Below, in pieces: positions 16,505-25,791 of a stretch of DNA of 64,000 bases. The position numbers and the translations under genes were made by a program. The notes below the pieces were generated by a model that was not told where the DNA came from, did not search any database, and worked only from the letters and a program-made list of their open reading frames with translations. This stretch comes from JBNJGB01 sp051747385 (GTDB taxonomy: Bacteria > Myxococcota_A > UBA9042 > PHBI01 > JACKFB01): positions 1 to 64,000 of the forward strand of contig JBNJGB010000034.1 of the NCBI GenBank assembly GCA_051747385.1. The letters run 5' to 3'. How positions within the stretch are numbered: the first letter of the stretch is position 1; every line of letters begins with the position of its first letter.

Positions 16505-16869
16505 GGCGTACTCTCCCTCCTGGACGAGGACGTTCGACGCGCCGGTGTGTCGAGGATCACCACCAGGGTACCCGAGTGCCGGCCGTTCCGTCAGATCGGG
16601 ACGCCGTCGGAGGGCGCAGCGAGACGCTGCAGTCGCGGGGTTCGGGGACTCGGGATGGTCGGCACGCCTGCTCCCGGGAGCGACCGCCCCGGAGTGGGGC
16701 GTCGGCGCCGGACGCCCGTCAACGGGTCACGACTCGCCGAGCGCCCGCGAGGCGTGGTCGTGGTCGGGCCCACCGGGCATGGCGAACCGGTGCCGTCGGG
16801 AGTGACTCGGGACCGGCAGCCGACCACCGGGGACGGCGGTGCTACTGCATCATCCCCGTGTTCTCCGCG
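16505..16869. other. Intergenic stretch with no gene seen
   Basis: Upstream of the ATP-grasp gene. Frames here have no ribosome site, no motif and irregular codon use. Nothing beyond probable promoter sequence is evident until the repeats that start at 16870. Confidence 0.6.
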
Positions 16870-16900
16870 CCTTTGCGCCTTTGCGTCCTGGCGCGAGCCC
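16870..16900 (-). repeat. Heptamer-type repeat end (AAGRCGC family)
   Basis: CCTTTGCGCCTTTGCGTCC followed by TGGCGCGAGCCC closely matches the right inverted end of the 152-bp unit at 60780-60931. The partner end is not found nearby, so this is a solo or truncated copy. Element copy 2 is inserted immediately beside it. Confidence 0.6.
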
Positions 16901-16916
16901 TTCGGAAGTGCGGGGC

Positions 16917-17071
16917 AGGGCGGTCCCGAAGTCGACCGCCCTCCCTTGCCTTTGCCCTTGCCCTTGGCTCCTCTCAGACGCGCAAAATCCATCGTTTCCG
17001 GACGGGTGCAATCCGGCGCCGGGCGCCGTACCGCCGCACGGCTCTCACCTTTCCGACTTTGCGATCGCCCT
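16917..17071 (+). mobile_element. MITE-like element, copy 2
   Basis: 155 bp. The left end is AGGGCGGTCCCGAAGTCG, changed at two bases from the other copies so the left hairpin is weakened. The right end is CGACTTTGCGATCGCCCT. Four CCCTTG-like hexamers (one is CCTTTG). The flanks are a perfect 12-bp direct repeat, GAAGTGCGGGGC, at 16905-16916 and 17072-17083. It lies between the ATP-grasp and topB genes. Confidence 0.82.
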
Positions 17072-17133
17072 GAAGTGCGGGGCAAAGGCGACTGTCGCTA
17101 TACCCTCCCGACGAGGCAGCCCGTTCCGTCCTC

Positions 17134-17195
17134 GCGGGCGAGACGCCCGCGCTCCCAGGCCACGGGTCCCTTGGGCGGCGGGCATCTTGCCCGCC
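17134..17195. repeat. Two REP-like hairpins downstream of topB
   Basis: GCGGGCG-AGA-CGCCCGC (17134-17150) and GGCGGGCA-TCT-TGCCCGCC (17177-17195) are two perfect short hairpins about 26 bases apart beyond the topB stop. There is no T-run. They may be transcription-end or mRNA-stabilising structures, or an interspersed palindromic repeat; a related GCCCGCG-AGC-GCGGGC palindrome lies at about 54677-54692. Confidence 0.5.
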
Positions 17196-17244
17196 AAGAC
17201 CAGCAGCCGACCATCCACGCGACAGCCTCCAAGGCCCGCCAATC

Positions 17245-19950
17245 CTACCCGGCCCGGGACTCTCCGGCCTTCTTGGTCGACTTCTTTCGCGTCGCGCCCT
17301 TCTTGGCGGTGGACTTCTTGGCGGTGGATTTCCTGGCGGTGGACTTCTTCGTGCCCGCCTTCTTCGCCGTGGCCTTCTTCTTCCGGGGCTTGCGCGGCTC
17401 GAATTCGAAGCCGTGGCGGCCGTTGTTCTTCAGGTAGAGCTTCGCCTTGAAGGGGCGGCCGCGCCGGGAGGTGAAGTCCTCCAGGAAGTCCGTCTTGCCC
17501 TCCGTGAAGAACTGCGTCGCCTCCTCCTTGCTCATGGGGCGCTCGCAGACCCTCTTGGGGAGGACGGCCCGGGGCTTCGTGCGCTCCCCGGCCAGGAAGG
17601 CGGCGTCCACGTAGCGGACGTTCGTCTCGACGATCTCCGTCTCTCCGTCGTCGCCCGGGATGGTGCAGAGGGTGCCGATGCGCTCCTCGTCCACGTCGGC
17701 CGCGGCGTCGGCGGCCCCGCCCACGGGCTTGATGTCCGTCGTCCAGCGGCTGGGCTTCCGGCCGTTCTTCTTCTTGCGCTTCTTCGACTTCTCGCGGATC
17801 GCCTCGTACTCCTCGTCGGACAGGCGACGCAGCGCGATGTAGGCCTCGTAGCCGCCGCCGCGCGGGTTGTTCCGCGGATAGAGCGTGACCGGGCCGATCT
17901 GGTGGTCGTCGCGCTCCAGGAGCTCCTGCATCTCCTGGGGCGTGAGCACGTGGCCGCCCACGTCCTTCCAGATGAAGAAGGGCTCCTCCTCGTCCTCCTG
18001 CTCGCCGGTGCAGGTGAAGCCCCACACGTTCTCGTGCACCTTCCGATCGGGGTGGCCCGGGCACGGGGCGATGTCGGGGTCGCCGGCGTACAGGTCGTCG
18101 AAGTCGAAGCTCACCAGGATGTCCGTGATGAGCTTCGTGTCGTCGACCACCTCGTCCATGTAGCGGATCCGCTCCAGGCGCCCCTGCTCCACCTGGCGCA
18201 GCTTGTACTCCATCTCGCCCGTGAGCTCCGGCTCGGTGAGCTTCAGGGCGCCGGCCCGGCGCAGGGTCTCGATGAGGCGGATGGCCTTGGCCGTGGCGCG
18301 CAGGCTCTTGCCCTCGCGCGCCAGGTAGCCCCGGTTGATGAGGCGCTCGATGGTGTCGGCGCGGGTGGCCGGCGTCCCCAGGCCCCGCTCTCGCATGATC
18401 TCGCTCAGCTCTTCGTCCTCGATGTCCTTGCCGCAGTTCTCCATGCGGGCGACCAGGCCGGCGTCCGAGAGGCGGCCCTTGGGCTTGGTTTCGCTCTCCT
18501 CCACGTCGAACGCGTCGAGGGTGACCGGCGCGTCCTCGCTCGGGTCCAGCTTCGCCAGGGACGAGCCGTGGCCGACCTCCTTGCCCATGGCGAGCTGATA
18601 GCCGGCCTCCACGAGCCGCCGGCCGCTGGCGTGGAACCGAAGCTGCTCCCCGGGGCGCTCGCCCTCCAGGTACGTCCAGCGGGTGACGCTCTCCCACCAG
18701 GCCGGCTCCATGAACGCGGCCAGGTACTGGCGCACCACCATCATGTAGATGCGGTACTCGGTGTCGTCGAGCTGACCCGGCCGCGGGGTCCCCACCGGGA
18801 TGATCGCGTGGTGGTCCGTGACCTTGGAGTCGTTGAAGACCTTCTTCTCGTTCTGAACGCCCTTGGCCCGGATCGCGTCCACCACCGGCGCCAGCGGACG
18901 CATCCGCTTCAGCATGTCCAGGTTGGTGTCCAGCGTCGGCCGCTGGTCGGCGGGCAGGTACCGCGAGTCGGTCCGCGGATAGCTCAGGACCTTGTGGCGC
19001 TCGTACAGGGCCTGGGCGATGTCCTGCGTTCGCTTGGCCGTCAGGCCGGAGGCCCGCTGCAGCGTCGTCAGGTCGAAGGGGAGGGGCGGGCTGTCCTTCC
19101 GGCGCTTGCGCGTCTCGGAGGCCGTCCCCGGCGCGCCCTTGCGGAGCAGGGCCTTCAGGCGCTCCATCTCCGCCTGGTCGAAGATGCGCGTCGGGTTGTT
19201 GCCACCCTGGCCCTTGGGCAGCCGGAACATGGCCTCGTAGGCGTGGTCCTTCGCCTGGAAGGTCGCCTTGATCTCCCAGTAGGGCTCCGGCCGGTGGGCC
19301 TGGATCTCCAGCTCTCGCGCCACGCACATGGCCAGGGTCGGCGTCTGCACGCGGCCCGACGTCCAGGCGCCGCTGTAGCCCAGGCTCCGCAGGCGACCGG
19401 TCAGCGCGCGCGTCGCGTTGATGCCGATGAGCCAGTCGGCCTCGGACCGGCAGGCCGCGGCCGCGCCCAGGGGATCGTAGTGCTCGTGCGGCCGGAGCTC
19501 GCGGAAGCCGTCGCGGATGGCGCCGGCGGTCAGGCTGCTGAGCCAGAGGCGCTCGGCCGGAAGCTCGCGGCCCAGCTCCGCCAAGATGGTCCGGAAGATG
19601 TGCTCACCCTCGCGCCCGGCGTCGCAGGCGTTCACCAGGCCCACCACGTCGGAGCGCTTCGCCAGCTTCCGCAGGAGCTTGAGCCGGCTCGACGCCTTCC
19701 GGTCCCGGGGCTCGTGGATGAACCGCTCGGGGATGATCGGCAGGGTCCGGAGCGTCCAGCGCTTCCAGTCCTCGTTGTAGCGCTCGGGCGGCGCCAGCTC
19801 GAGGAGGTGTCCCACCGCGTAGGCGATGACGAGGTCGGCGGTCTCGAACCACTCGCCGCCCTCCTTGTCCTCGTAGGGACCCAGCGCGGCGGCCAGGTCG
19901 CGGGCGACGCTCGGTTTCTCGGCGATGACGAGTCGCTTGGTCTGGGGCAT
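17245..19950 (-). CDS. topB: DNA topoisomerase III with Lys/Ala-rich tail
   Basis: 901 residues, a type IA topoisomerase that nicks and passes single strands and helps resolve replication and recombination intermediates. Toprim motifs: IAEKPSVARDLA (residues 9-20) and DAGREGE (110-116). Catalytic Tyr324 lies in VLSYPRTDSRYL, and TPATRADTIERLINRGYL is the conserved helix-gate region. The start is the ATG giving MPQTKRLVIAEKPS, the normal N-terminus; the frame is open further upstream but that sequence is not protein-like. The C-terminal 55 residues repeat (T/S)AKKS-like units, a histone-H1-like basic tail that likely adds nonspecific DNA binding. A CxGHP zinc-like remnant precedes it. Confidence 0.93.
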   Translation of the reverse strand: MPQTKRLVIAEKPSVARDLAAALGPYEDKEGGEWFETADLVIAYAVGHLLELAPPERYNEDWKRWTLRTLPIIPERFIHEPRDRKASSRLKLLRKLAKRSDVVGLVNACDAGREGEHIFRTILAELGRELPAERLWLSSLTAGAIRDGFRELRPHEHYDPLGAAAACRSEADWLIGINATRALTGRLRSLGYSGAWTSGRVQTPTLAMCVARELEIQAHRPEPYWEIKATFQAKDHAYEAMFRLPKGQGGNNPTRIFDQAEMERLKALLRKGAPGTASETRKRRKDSPPLPFDLTTLQRASGLTAKRTQDIAQALYERHKVLSYPRTDSRYLPADQRPTLDTNLDMLKRMRPLAPVVDAIRAKGVQNEKKVFNDSKVTDHHAIIPVGTPRPGQLDDTEYRIYMMVVRQYLAAFMEPAWWESVTRWTYLEGERPGEQLRFHASGRRLVEAGYQLAMGKEVGHGSSLAKLDPSEDAPVTLDAFDVEESETKPKGRLSDAGLVARMENCGKDIEDEELSEIMRERGLGTPATRADTIERLINRGYLAREGKSLRATAKAIRLIETLRRAGALKLTEPELTGEMEYKLRQVEQGRLERIRYMDEVVDDTKLITDILVSFDFDDLYAGDPDIAPCPGHPDRKVHENVWGFTCTGEQEDEEEPFFIWKDVGGHVLTPQEMQELLERDDHQIGPVTLYPRNNPRGGGYEAYIALRRLSDEEYEAIREKSKKRKKKNGRKPSRWTTDIKPVGGAADAAADVDEERIGTLCTIPGDDGETEIVETNVRYVDAAFLAGERTKPRAVLPKRVCERPMSKEEATQFFTEGKTDFLEDFTSRRGRPFKAKLYLKNNGRHGFEFEPRKPRKKKATAKKAGTKKSTARKSTAKKSTAKKGATRKKSTKKAGESRAG

Positions 19951-20229
19951 ATCGGCTTCCGGCTGCTCCGTCTTGGGCCACGGTGGGCGCGCGAGGGCCA
20001 CGGCGTGCGTGGACCGTCGGGGTGCTGCGCGACGCACTAACAGGAAATCGCCCCGTGGGCCATTCCCGCGCCCACCCCCGATCGGATCACCTCGGGGGGA
20101 GCGAGGCGTCGGACGCCCGGGCTCCGGGCGGGGTGGTCGTGGAATCGTCTGTCGACTATACACGGGGAGCCACACGACGCACGGTTCGCGCGGCGACCCG
20201 CCGGCGGACCCCACCGGGAGGCAGGAGTC

Positions 20230-21049
<820 letters not shown>

Positions 21050-21051
<2 letters not shown>

Positions 21052-21077
21052 CTCTCCCTATCGGATCAGGGAGAGCT
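21050..21077. terminator. Bidirectional hairpin over two stop codons
   Basis: AGCTCTCCCT (21050-21059) and AGGGAGAGCT (21068-21077) form a perfect 10-bp stem with loop ATCGGATC. The left arm covers the stop codon of the SDR gene and the loop side covers the stop of the convergent subtilase gene. No long T-run, but the placement strongly suggests shared termination or 3'-end protection. Confidence 0.65.
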
Positions 21078-23925
21078 CCTTGACGATCGGCGGCTGGTCC
21101 TCGGCCAGGCGGTCGCTCACGGCGATCTCCGCGGCCAGGTGGTAGTCCATCGGAAGCTGCGGCGGCGTGTGCGGCGTTGACAGGGACAGGCGCGTCGGCA
21201 CGCCGGGGTACAGCACGACCTCGCCCTGGCGGCCGTCGGGCGTCCGGACGGCGAGGTCGGGGGGCTCGGCGAACCGCTGCACCTCCTCGACGCGGACCGT
21301 CCACTCCAGGGGCTCGGATCGCGCCGGCAGCGGATCCGAGGAGGCCGCCACGATCTGCAGGGTGTAGTCGCCCGGCGACCCGGTGAAGGAGACCTCCGCG
21401 AACCGCGTGGTGAAGCCGGTCTGCGCCACGGCGTCTCCGGCCGGGTCCAGCACGTTCACGGCCACGTCCGTGAACTCGTTGTAGTGCTCCCGCGTCATCT
21501 CCAGGCGCAGCGTGGCCCCTTCGGTGCCGGGGAGGAGCGGGATCCCGAGGCGCTCCTCGGCGCCTTCGATCTCCAGCTCCTCGGTGCGCCGCGGCCCGAC
21601 GACGGCGCCGCGGATCGTCCCCCGCAGCGGTACGTCGAAGCGGTTCGTCACGGTCCACGTGGCCTCGAGGCCCCCGGAGCCGGGCACGTCGTAGGCCACC
21701 TCCTCCGCAGCCTCCAGGCCCACGAAGCCGGCGTCCAGCTCCCAGGCCGAGGGCTCCTGGTTCCGGAAGGTCGCGTAGGGCACCACCTCCCACACCCCGG
21801 GGCGGAAGCGGTCGCTCTTCACCACGAACTCGGCCTCCCGGCCGTCCTCGGAGCTGGCGACCGGCTGAGGGACGTCCACCTGGCGCCCCTCCGGGTCGAA
21901 CACCCGCAGGTACGTGCGCCCGAAGCGCCCCTCGGGCGTGCGGAGCGCGAGGGCGAGCTCGGTGGCCCCGGCCGGCACCTCCAGGAAGTGCCGCTCGACG
22001 GCGCCGGGCTCCAGGCGACCGGAGAACCTGCGGTGGCGCGACTCCTTGGTCCGGAAGGTCCAGGGCGTCACCACCGTCACCGGAAGCGTGAAGGCGGGCA
22101 GGCCGTCCTCGGCCCGCGCCGTGATGTGGGCGACGTGCAGGCCCGGCTTCCGCACCGCCTCCGGCGACAGGCGCAGCGACAGCCGCTGGGGGCGCCCGCC
22201 CCGGAAGGTCAGCCGGCGCCGATCGAGGCGCACCCAGCCCGCGTTCGAGTCCAGGGACAGGCGGGTGAAGAAGCGGGTCCGGGCCGCGTCGGTCGCGGTC
22301 TCCAGGAAGGCCGGCTCCACGGACACGTCCACGGTGTGTGGATAGTCCGGCACCCAGTCGCCGGTCCGCCAGTAGCTGGCCGTGCCCTCGCTCCCCGGCC
22401 GGTGGGGCACGCCGGTGGAGACGTCCCAGCCCAGCAGGACCTCCGTGCGCGCCTCCGGGGCGGCGTCGCGGAGCGCCTCCCAGGCCGGCCCGACCTGCAC
22501 CAGCCCGGCGCCCTGGTCCAGGGTCGTGTAGCCCTCCACCGGCTCCGCCGTGGCCCGCAGCGCGCGCTTCACCAGGTCCGAGTTCCAGGGCGTGTCGGTG
22601 TCCAGGGCCGCGGACACCAGCAGGGCGTGCACGCCGGTCGCCTGGGGCGCCGCCATGGAGGTCCCGGCCATCACCGGCCGCTGGAGGAAGGGCGGCACCG
22701 TCGACCACGCGACGCCGGGCGTCATCCCGTCGGGCTTGGCGAGCTCTCCGCCCCGGCTGGAGAACCCGAACACGCGCATCCGATCCACGCCGCCGCCCCA
22801 CAGGGCCTCCGCGGCGTCCGGCAGGAGCAGGGCCCCGGCGGTCCAGGCCCGCGCGCTCGCGGCCGGCGTGCCCACGGTGGACAGGCCCGGCCCCTTGTTG
22901 CCCGCCGACACGGAGGCCATCAGCAGGGGATACCGGCTCAGGAGCCCGTCCAGGGCGCGGTCGATGTCCGACGTCCCCTCCAGCTCCGAGCCGATGCCGT
23001 AGCTGATGTTCATCACGACCGGCACGTCGTGCTGCGCCGACCAGCGGCCGGCGTACTCCATGGCGCGCTTCATGCTGCCGGACCGCGTCGCCCCGCCGGC
23101 CAGGGTGTTGTCGCCGATCTTGAGCGACATGATCCTCGCGCCCGGCGCCACGCCGTCGAAGCCCTCCCGGCCCTGGATGCCGTGCCCCGCGGCGATGCCG
23201 GAGACGTGCGTCCCGTGGCCCCCGTCGTCGAAGTGCATCTCCACCTTCCGCTCCCCGCCGGGGAAGACGGTCAGCGTGAAGGCGATCGGCGTCTGGTCCT
23301 TGCGCGGGTCCGGGTGGGTGAAGGCAAAGAAGCGGGGGTCGCGGCGATAGCTCCTCCGGACCTCTTCGCCGGCCAGGTCGCCGTCGCCGTCCGTGTCCAC
23401 CACGGCCACGGCCTCGTCGGAGCCCTCGGGCCGGAAGGCCACCACCGCGAAGGAGTCATCCGCGCTGCCGTCCCGGTCCACGTCCTGCACCGAGGAGTGC
23501 TTCAGCTGGGACTCCCGGAAGAAGCCCAGCCAGTACACGCCGTCCCGGGGCTTCACCCCGAGGCCCTCGAACCCGCGCACGAAGCCCTCCTTCGTCCGCA
23601 GCACCGCCACGCCGTCGTCCTCCACGGCCCGCCACGCCCGCGCGAGGTCCACGTCGCCCTCGCCGCTGAAGTCCCGGGTCTCGACGACCTTGCGCTCCCC
23701 GGTGGAGGTCTTCCGCAGGCCCGGGACGCTCGGGTCCACGCCCGTGTCCAGGACGGCGATGACCACCCCGCGGCCGTCCCAGGTCGGGTGCGCCTCCGTG
23801 AACGTCCGCGCCCCCACGGCGTCCCTCGACAGAAGCTCCTGCCAGGCGTCCAGCGGCGGTGTCTCGGCCCCCGCGCTCCCCGCGGCCAGGAGCAAGGGCG
23901 TCAGCAGCGACAGCACACGGCGCAT
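21058..23925 (-). CDS. Secreted subtilase (S8), tripeptidyl-peptidase-II-like
   Basis: 955 residues. GGAGGTG lies 6-7 bases before the ATG at 23925, preferred over an ATG 13 codons upstream. The signal peptide is MRRVLSLLTPLLLAAGSAGA. The full subtilisin triad is visible: Asp60 in AVLDTGVD, His237 in GGHGTHVSG and Ser423 in GTSMAAP. The long insertion between Asp and His (about 175 residues) and the GVDPSVPGLRKTSTGERKV start are typical of tripeptidyl peptidase II. The roughly 500 residues after the protease domain are beta-sandwich-like, again as in TPPII. TPPII is normally cytosolic and releases tripeptides; this one appears exported, so it probably acts on external peptides. Confidence 0.87.
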   Translation of the reverse strand: MRRVLSLLTPLLLAAGSAGAETPPLDAWQELLSRDAVGARTFTEAHPTWDGRGVVIAVLDTGVDPSVPGLRKTSTGERKVVETRDFSGEGDVDLARAWRAVEDDGVAVLRTKEGFVRGFEGLGVKPRDGVYWLGFFRESQLKHSSVQDVDRDGSADDSFAVVAFRPEGSDEAVAVVDTDGDGDLAGEEVRRSYRRDPRFFAFTHPDPRKDQTPIAFTLTVFPGGERKVEMHFDDGGHGTHVSGIAAGHGIQGREGFDGVAPGARIMSLKIGDNTLAGGATRSGSMKRAMEYAGRWSAQHDVPVVMNISYGIGSELEGTSDIDRALDGLLSRYPLLMASVSAGNKGPGLSTVGTPAASARAWTAGALLLPDAAEALWGGGVDRMRVFGFSSRGGELAKPDGMTPGVAWSTVPPFLQRPVMAGTSMAAPQATGVHALLVSAALDTDTPWNSDLVKRALRATAEPVEGYTTLDQGAGLVQVGPAWEALRDAAPEARTEVLLGWDVSTGVPHRPGSEGTASYWRTGDWVPDYPHTVDVSVEPAFLETATDAARTRFFTRLSLDSNAGWVRLDRRRLTFRGGRPQRLSLRLSPEAVRKPGLHVAHITARAEDGLPAFTLPVTVVTPWTFRTKESRHRRFSGRLEPGAVERHFLEVPAGATELALALRTPEGRFGRTYLRVFDPEGRQVDVPQPVASSEDGREAEFVVKSDRFRPGVWEVVPYATFRNQEPSAWELDAGFVGLEAAEEVAYDVPGSGGLEATWTVTNRFDVPLRGTIRGAVVGPRRTEELEIEGAEERLGIPLLPGTEGATLRLEMTREHYNEFTDVAVNVLDPAGDAVAQTGFTTRFAEVSFTGSPGDYTLQIVAASSDPLPARSEPLEWTVRVEEVQRFAEPPDLAVRTPDGRQGEVVLYPGVPTRLSLSTPHTPPQLPMDYHLAAEIAVSDRLAEDQPPIVKELSLIR

Positions 23926-24003
23926 GGGCACACCTCCATCGGGGGGGAGGCTCCCGCCTATCACACCGGCGGCGGGCCGTGAACGCGCCCCACCCCTGCC
24001 GTC

Positions 24004-24164
24004 AGGGCGGTCGCAAAGTCGACCGCCCTCCCTTGCCTTTGCCCTTGCCCTTGCCCTTGCCTGCTCTCAGACGCGCAAAATCCATCGTTCCCGAGCGGGT
24101 GCAATCCGCCGCCGGGCGCCGTACCGCCGCACGCCCCTCACCTTTCCGACTTTGCGATTGCCCT
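24004..24164 (+). mobile_element. MITE-like element, copy 3
   Basis: 161 bp. Left hairpin intact (arms AGGGCGGTCG / CGACCGCCCT, loop CAAAGT), right end CGACTTTGCGATTGCCCT, five CCCTTG-type hexamers. The flanking 12-mers, ACCCCTGCCGTC (23992-24003) and GCCCCTACCGCT (24165-24176), agree at 8 of 12 positions and all four differences are transitions, which reads as an older, decayed target duplication. It lies between the subtilase and vapC genes. Confidence 0.75.
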
Positions 24165-24190
24165 GCCCCTACCGCTCCCGGACCGCGTCC

Positions 24191-24610
24191 CTACGCGCCC
24201 GCCTCGAGGAGGTCGTGCGGGCGGCACGCGATGTGGGGGAAGGACGCCAGGAGGGCCTTGTCGAAGGTGGCCAGCGGGGCTCCGAGGCGGGTGGCGAGCT
24301 CGACGAAGAGCGTGTCGTAGGCGGCGTGGTCGGCGCGGGTGGCGCGGGTGAGGGCTCCCTCCCAGAGGTCGGAGACGGGCGCGGAGCGAATGCCGAGGGC
24401 GTCGGCGAGGCGAAGTCGCTCCAGGCCCGCGGATCGGTCCACGACGCCGGCGCGGACGGCGAGCCAGAGGACGTTGACCAGCTCCGCCTGCCAGGAGGCG
24501 GGGGCGTGGATGTCGTCGTGGCTGGCCCAGAACGTGCGGACCTCGTCGACGAACGGTTCGGTCCGCAGCAGCAGGTAGGCGATGACGTTCGTATCCGCGA
24601 CGACCGTCAA
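24191..24610 (-). CDS. VapC-like PIN-domain toxin ribonuclease
   Basis: 139 residues, TTG start whose TTGA overlaps the antitoxin stop, so the two are translationally coupled. The PIN domain acidic residues are visible: Asp6 in VADTNVIAYL, Glu43 in WQAELVNVLW, and Asp residues in DHAAYDTLFVELA and LATFDKAL. PIN toxins cleave tRNA, rRNA or mRNA with Mg or Mn. It is the second gene of a two-gene toxin-antitoxin operon. Element copy 3 lies 26 bases downstream. Confidence 0.85.
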   Translation of the reverse strand: MTVVADTNVIAYLLLRTEPFVDEVRTFWASHDDIHAPASWQAELVNVLWLAVRAGVVDRSAGLERLRLADALGIRSAPVSDLWEGALTRATRADHAAYDTLFVELATRLGAPLATFDKALLASFPHIACRPHDLLEAGA

Positions 24611-24834
24611 GGGCGGCTCCCGCGGATCCAGGCGTCGACCTCGTCAGGGGTCGTCGGGCGGCTCTGTGCTTCCCAGGACTCCTCGATCTGGGTCAGGACC
24701 GACAGACGCTCGGCGGTCTTCGAGGCGATGAGGTGACGGAGCTCCTCCTCCATGGAGCGGTTGTTTCGACGAGCCAGGGTCTTCAACCGCTGGAGCACGT
24801 CCTCCGGCACGTTGCGTATGGTCACCGTCGGCAT
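24607..24834 (-). CDS. FitA/VapB-like ribbon-helix-helix antitoxin
   Basis: 75 residues, start ATG at 24834 with AGGAGGTG 6 bases upstream; an in-frame ATG 16 codons earlier has no ribosome site. PTVTIRNVPEDVLQRLKTLA plus SMEEELRHLIA is the ribbon-helix-helix DNA-binding fold of FitA/VapB. The C-terminal third (PTTPDEVDAWIRG) should wrap the PIN toxin. It neutralises the toxin and represses its own promoter, in keeping with the palindrome 30 bases upstream. Confidence 0.85.
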   Translation of the reverse strand: MPTVTIRNVPEDVLQRLKTLARRNNRSMEEELRHLIASKTAERLSVLTQIEESWEAQSRPTTPDEVDAWIRGSRP

Positions 24835-24861
24835 GGGACACCTCCTGATCCATGGGATGCC

Positions 24862-24876
24862 TGCATAATGCATGCA
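24862..24876. promoter_or_regulatory. Palindromic operator candidate for the vapBC-type operon
   Basis: TGCATAATGCA (24862-24872) is a perfect 11-bp palindrome overlapping TGCATGCA (24869-24876). It is AT-rich against a very GC-rich background and lies just upstream of the antitoxin start, where autorepression by a ribbon-helix-helix protein is normal. A TTGACG on the minus strand directly beyond it (24875-24880 region) could be a -35 box, but no convincing -10 goes with it. Confidence 0.5.
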
Positions 24877-24941
24877 CGTCAAGGTCGGCGACCGGCGCGC
24901 GAGAGCTCCGGGCCGACCACGCTCGATTGGCGGGACCGACG

Positions 24942-25709
24942 CTACTCGCCCTCGGGGGCCTCCTCGGTCCCGGACCAGACCTCCCAGCGGCCGACGGCGT
25001 GGGGGAGGGCGACGACCCGGTCGATCATCGTCAGCACGGCCCGCTCGGCGGAGCCGCAGGGGAGGTGGATGGGCTCCAGGGTGGCCAGGGCGACCCAGCG
25101 CTCGTGGCCCAGGGGCGGGACGATGACGGCGTCCGCGTCGATCTGGACGTTCCGGTGGGCGGGGATGGGGAGGTTGTCGAAGGGCACGAAGATGGAGCCC
25201 TCGGGGCCGATCCAGAAGATGGTCAGGTAGGCGCGGAACGGCACCCGCGCGTAGAAGAGCACCTCCTGCCCGTCGCCGTAGGCGCGCGTGTCTCCCCAGA
25301 CCTCGAGGGTCATGACCTGGCTCTGGTTTCGCAGGCCGAGCAGCCGCTCCCGCAGCCGGTCCAGGCCCGACATGGCGCAGCCGTCCGAGCTGTGCACGGG
25401 GACCGACAGCAGCCTCTCGCGCCGGAGCGCCTGCTCGGGGGAGGGCTTCGGCGTCTCCTCGATGCCCCGGCGACGCTCGCGATCGGAGTCGTCGTCCTCC
25501 TCCCGGCCGCGGTCGGGCCTCTCCGGGGGACGCCGGCGCTTCGGCTCTCCGCGCTCGTCCTCCTTCCGCTCGGGCTCCTCGGCGCCCGCCTGGTCCTTCG
25601 CCGCGGGGGCGTCGTCCCGGGCGGGATCGTCCGGGGGCACCGCGCGGGAGACCGGAGCGGCCAGGGTCAGGGAGAGGACGAGGGCGGAGACGGCGAGCGA
25701 TGGACGCAT
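24942..25709 (-). CDS. Exported DUF4384-domain protein
   Basis: 255 residues. Signal peptide to about residue 23 (VSRAVPP), then an 80-residue very charged Glu/Asp/Arg/Pro-rich linker with no structure. From about residue 130 the DUF4384 pattern is clear: YGDGQEVLFYARVPFRAYLTI, WIGPEGSIFVPFDN, PAHRNVQID, VIVPPLGHERWVALAT. The domain is beta-rich and often found in proteins attached to kinases or peptidases at the cell envelope. No enzyme residues are visible. Divergent from the esterase gene, sharing an 82-base promoter region. Confidence 0.75.
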   Translation of the reverse strand: MRPSLAVSALVLSLTLAAPVSRAVPPDDPARDDAPAAKDQAGAEEPERKEDERGEPKRRRPPERPDRGREEDDDSDRERRRGIEETPKPSPEQALRRERLLSVPVHSSDGCAMSGLDRLRERLLGLRNQSQVMTLEVWGDTRAYGDGQEVLFYARVPFRAYLTIFWIGPEGSIFVPFDNLPIPAHRNVQIDADAVIVPPLGHERWVALATLEPIHLPCGSAERAVLTMIDRVVALPHAVGRWEVWSGTEEAPEGE

Positions 25710-25791
25710 GGAACGGATTCGGCTTGGCAGGGAGCGGGGGCTCTGTCAGCTTGACGGCGCCGCGACGGCGCGGCCCCCTCGAAGAGCGCCG

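Noticed and set aside
24862..24880. TTGACG plus CATTAT near the toxin-antitoxin operon as a -35/-10 pair
   Set aside because: The two boxes are only 6 bases apart, so they cannot form one sigma70 promoter; the palindrome is reported as an operator only.
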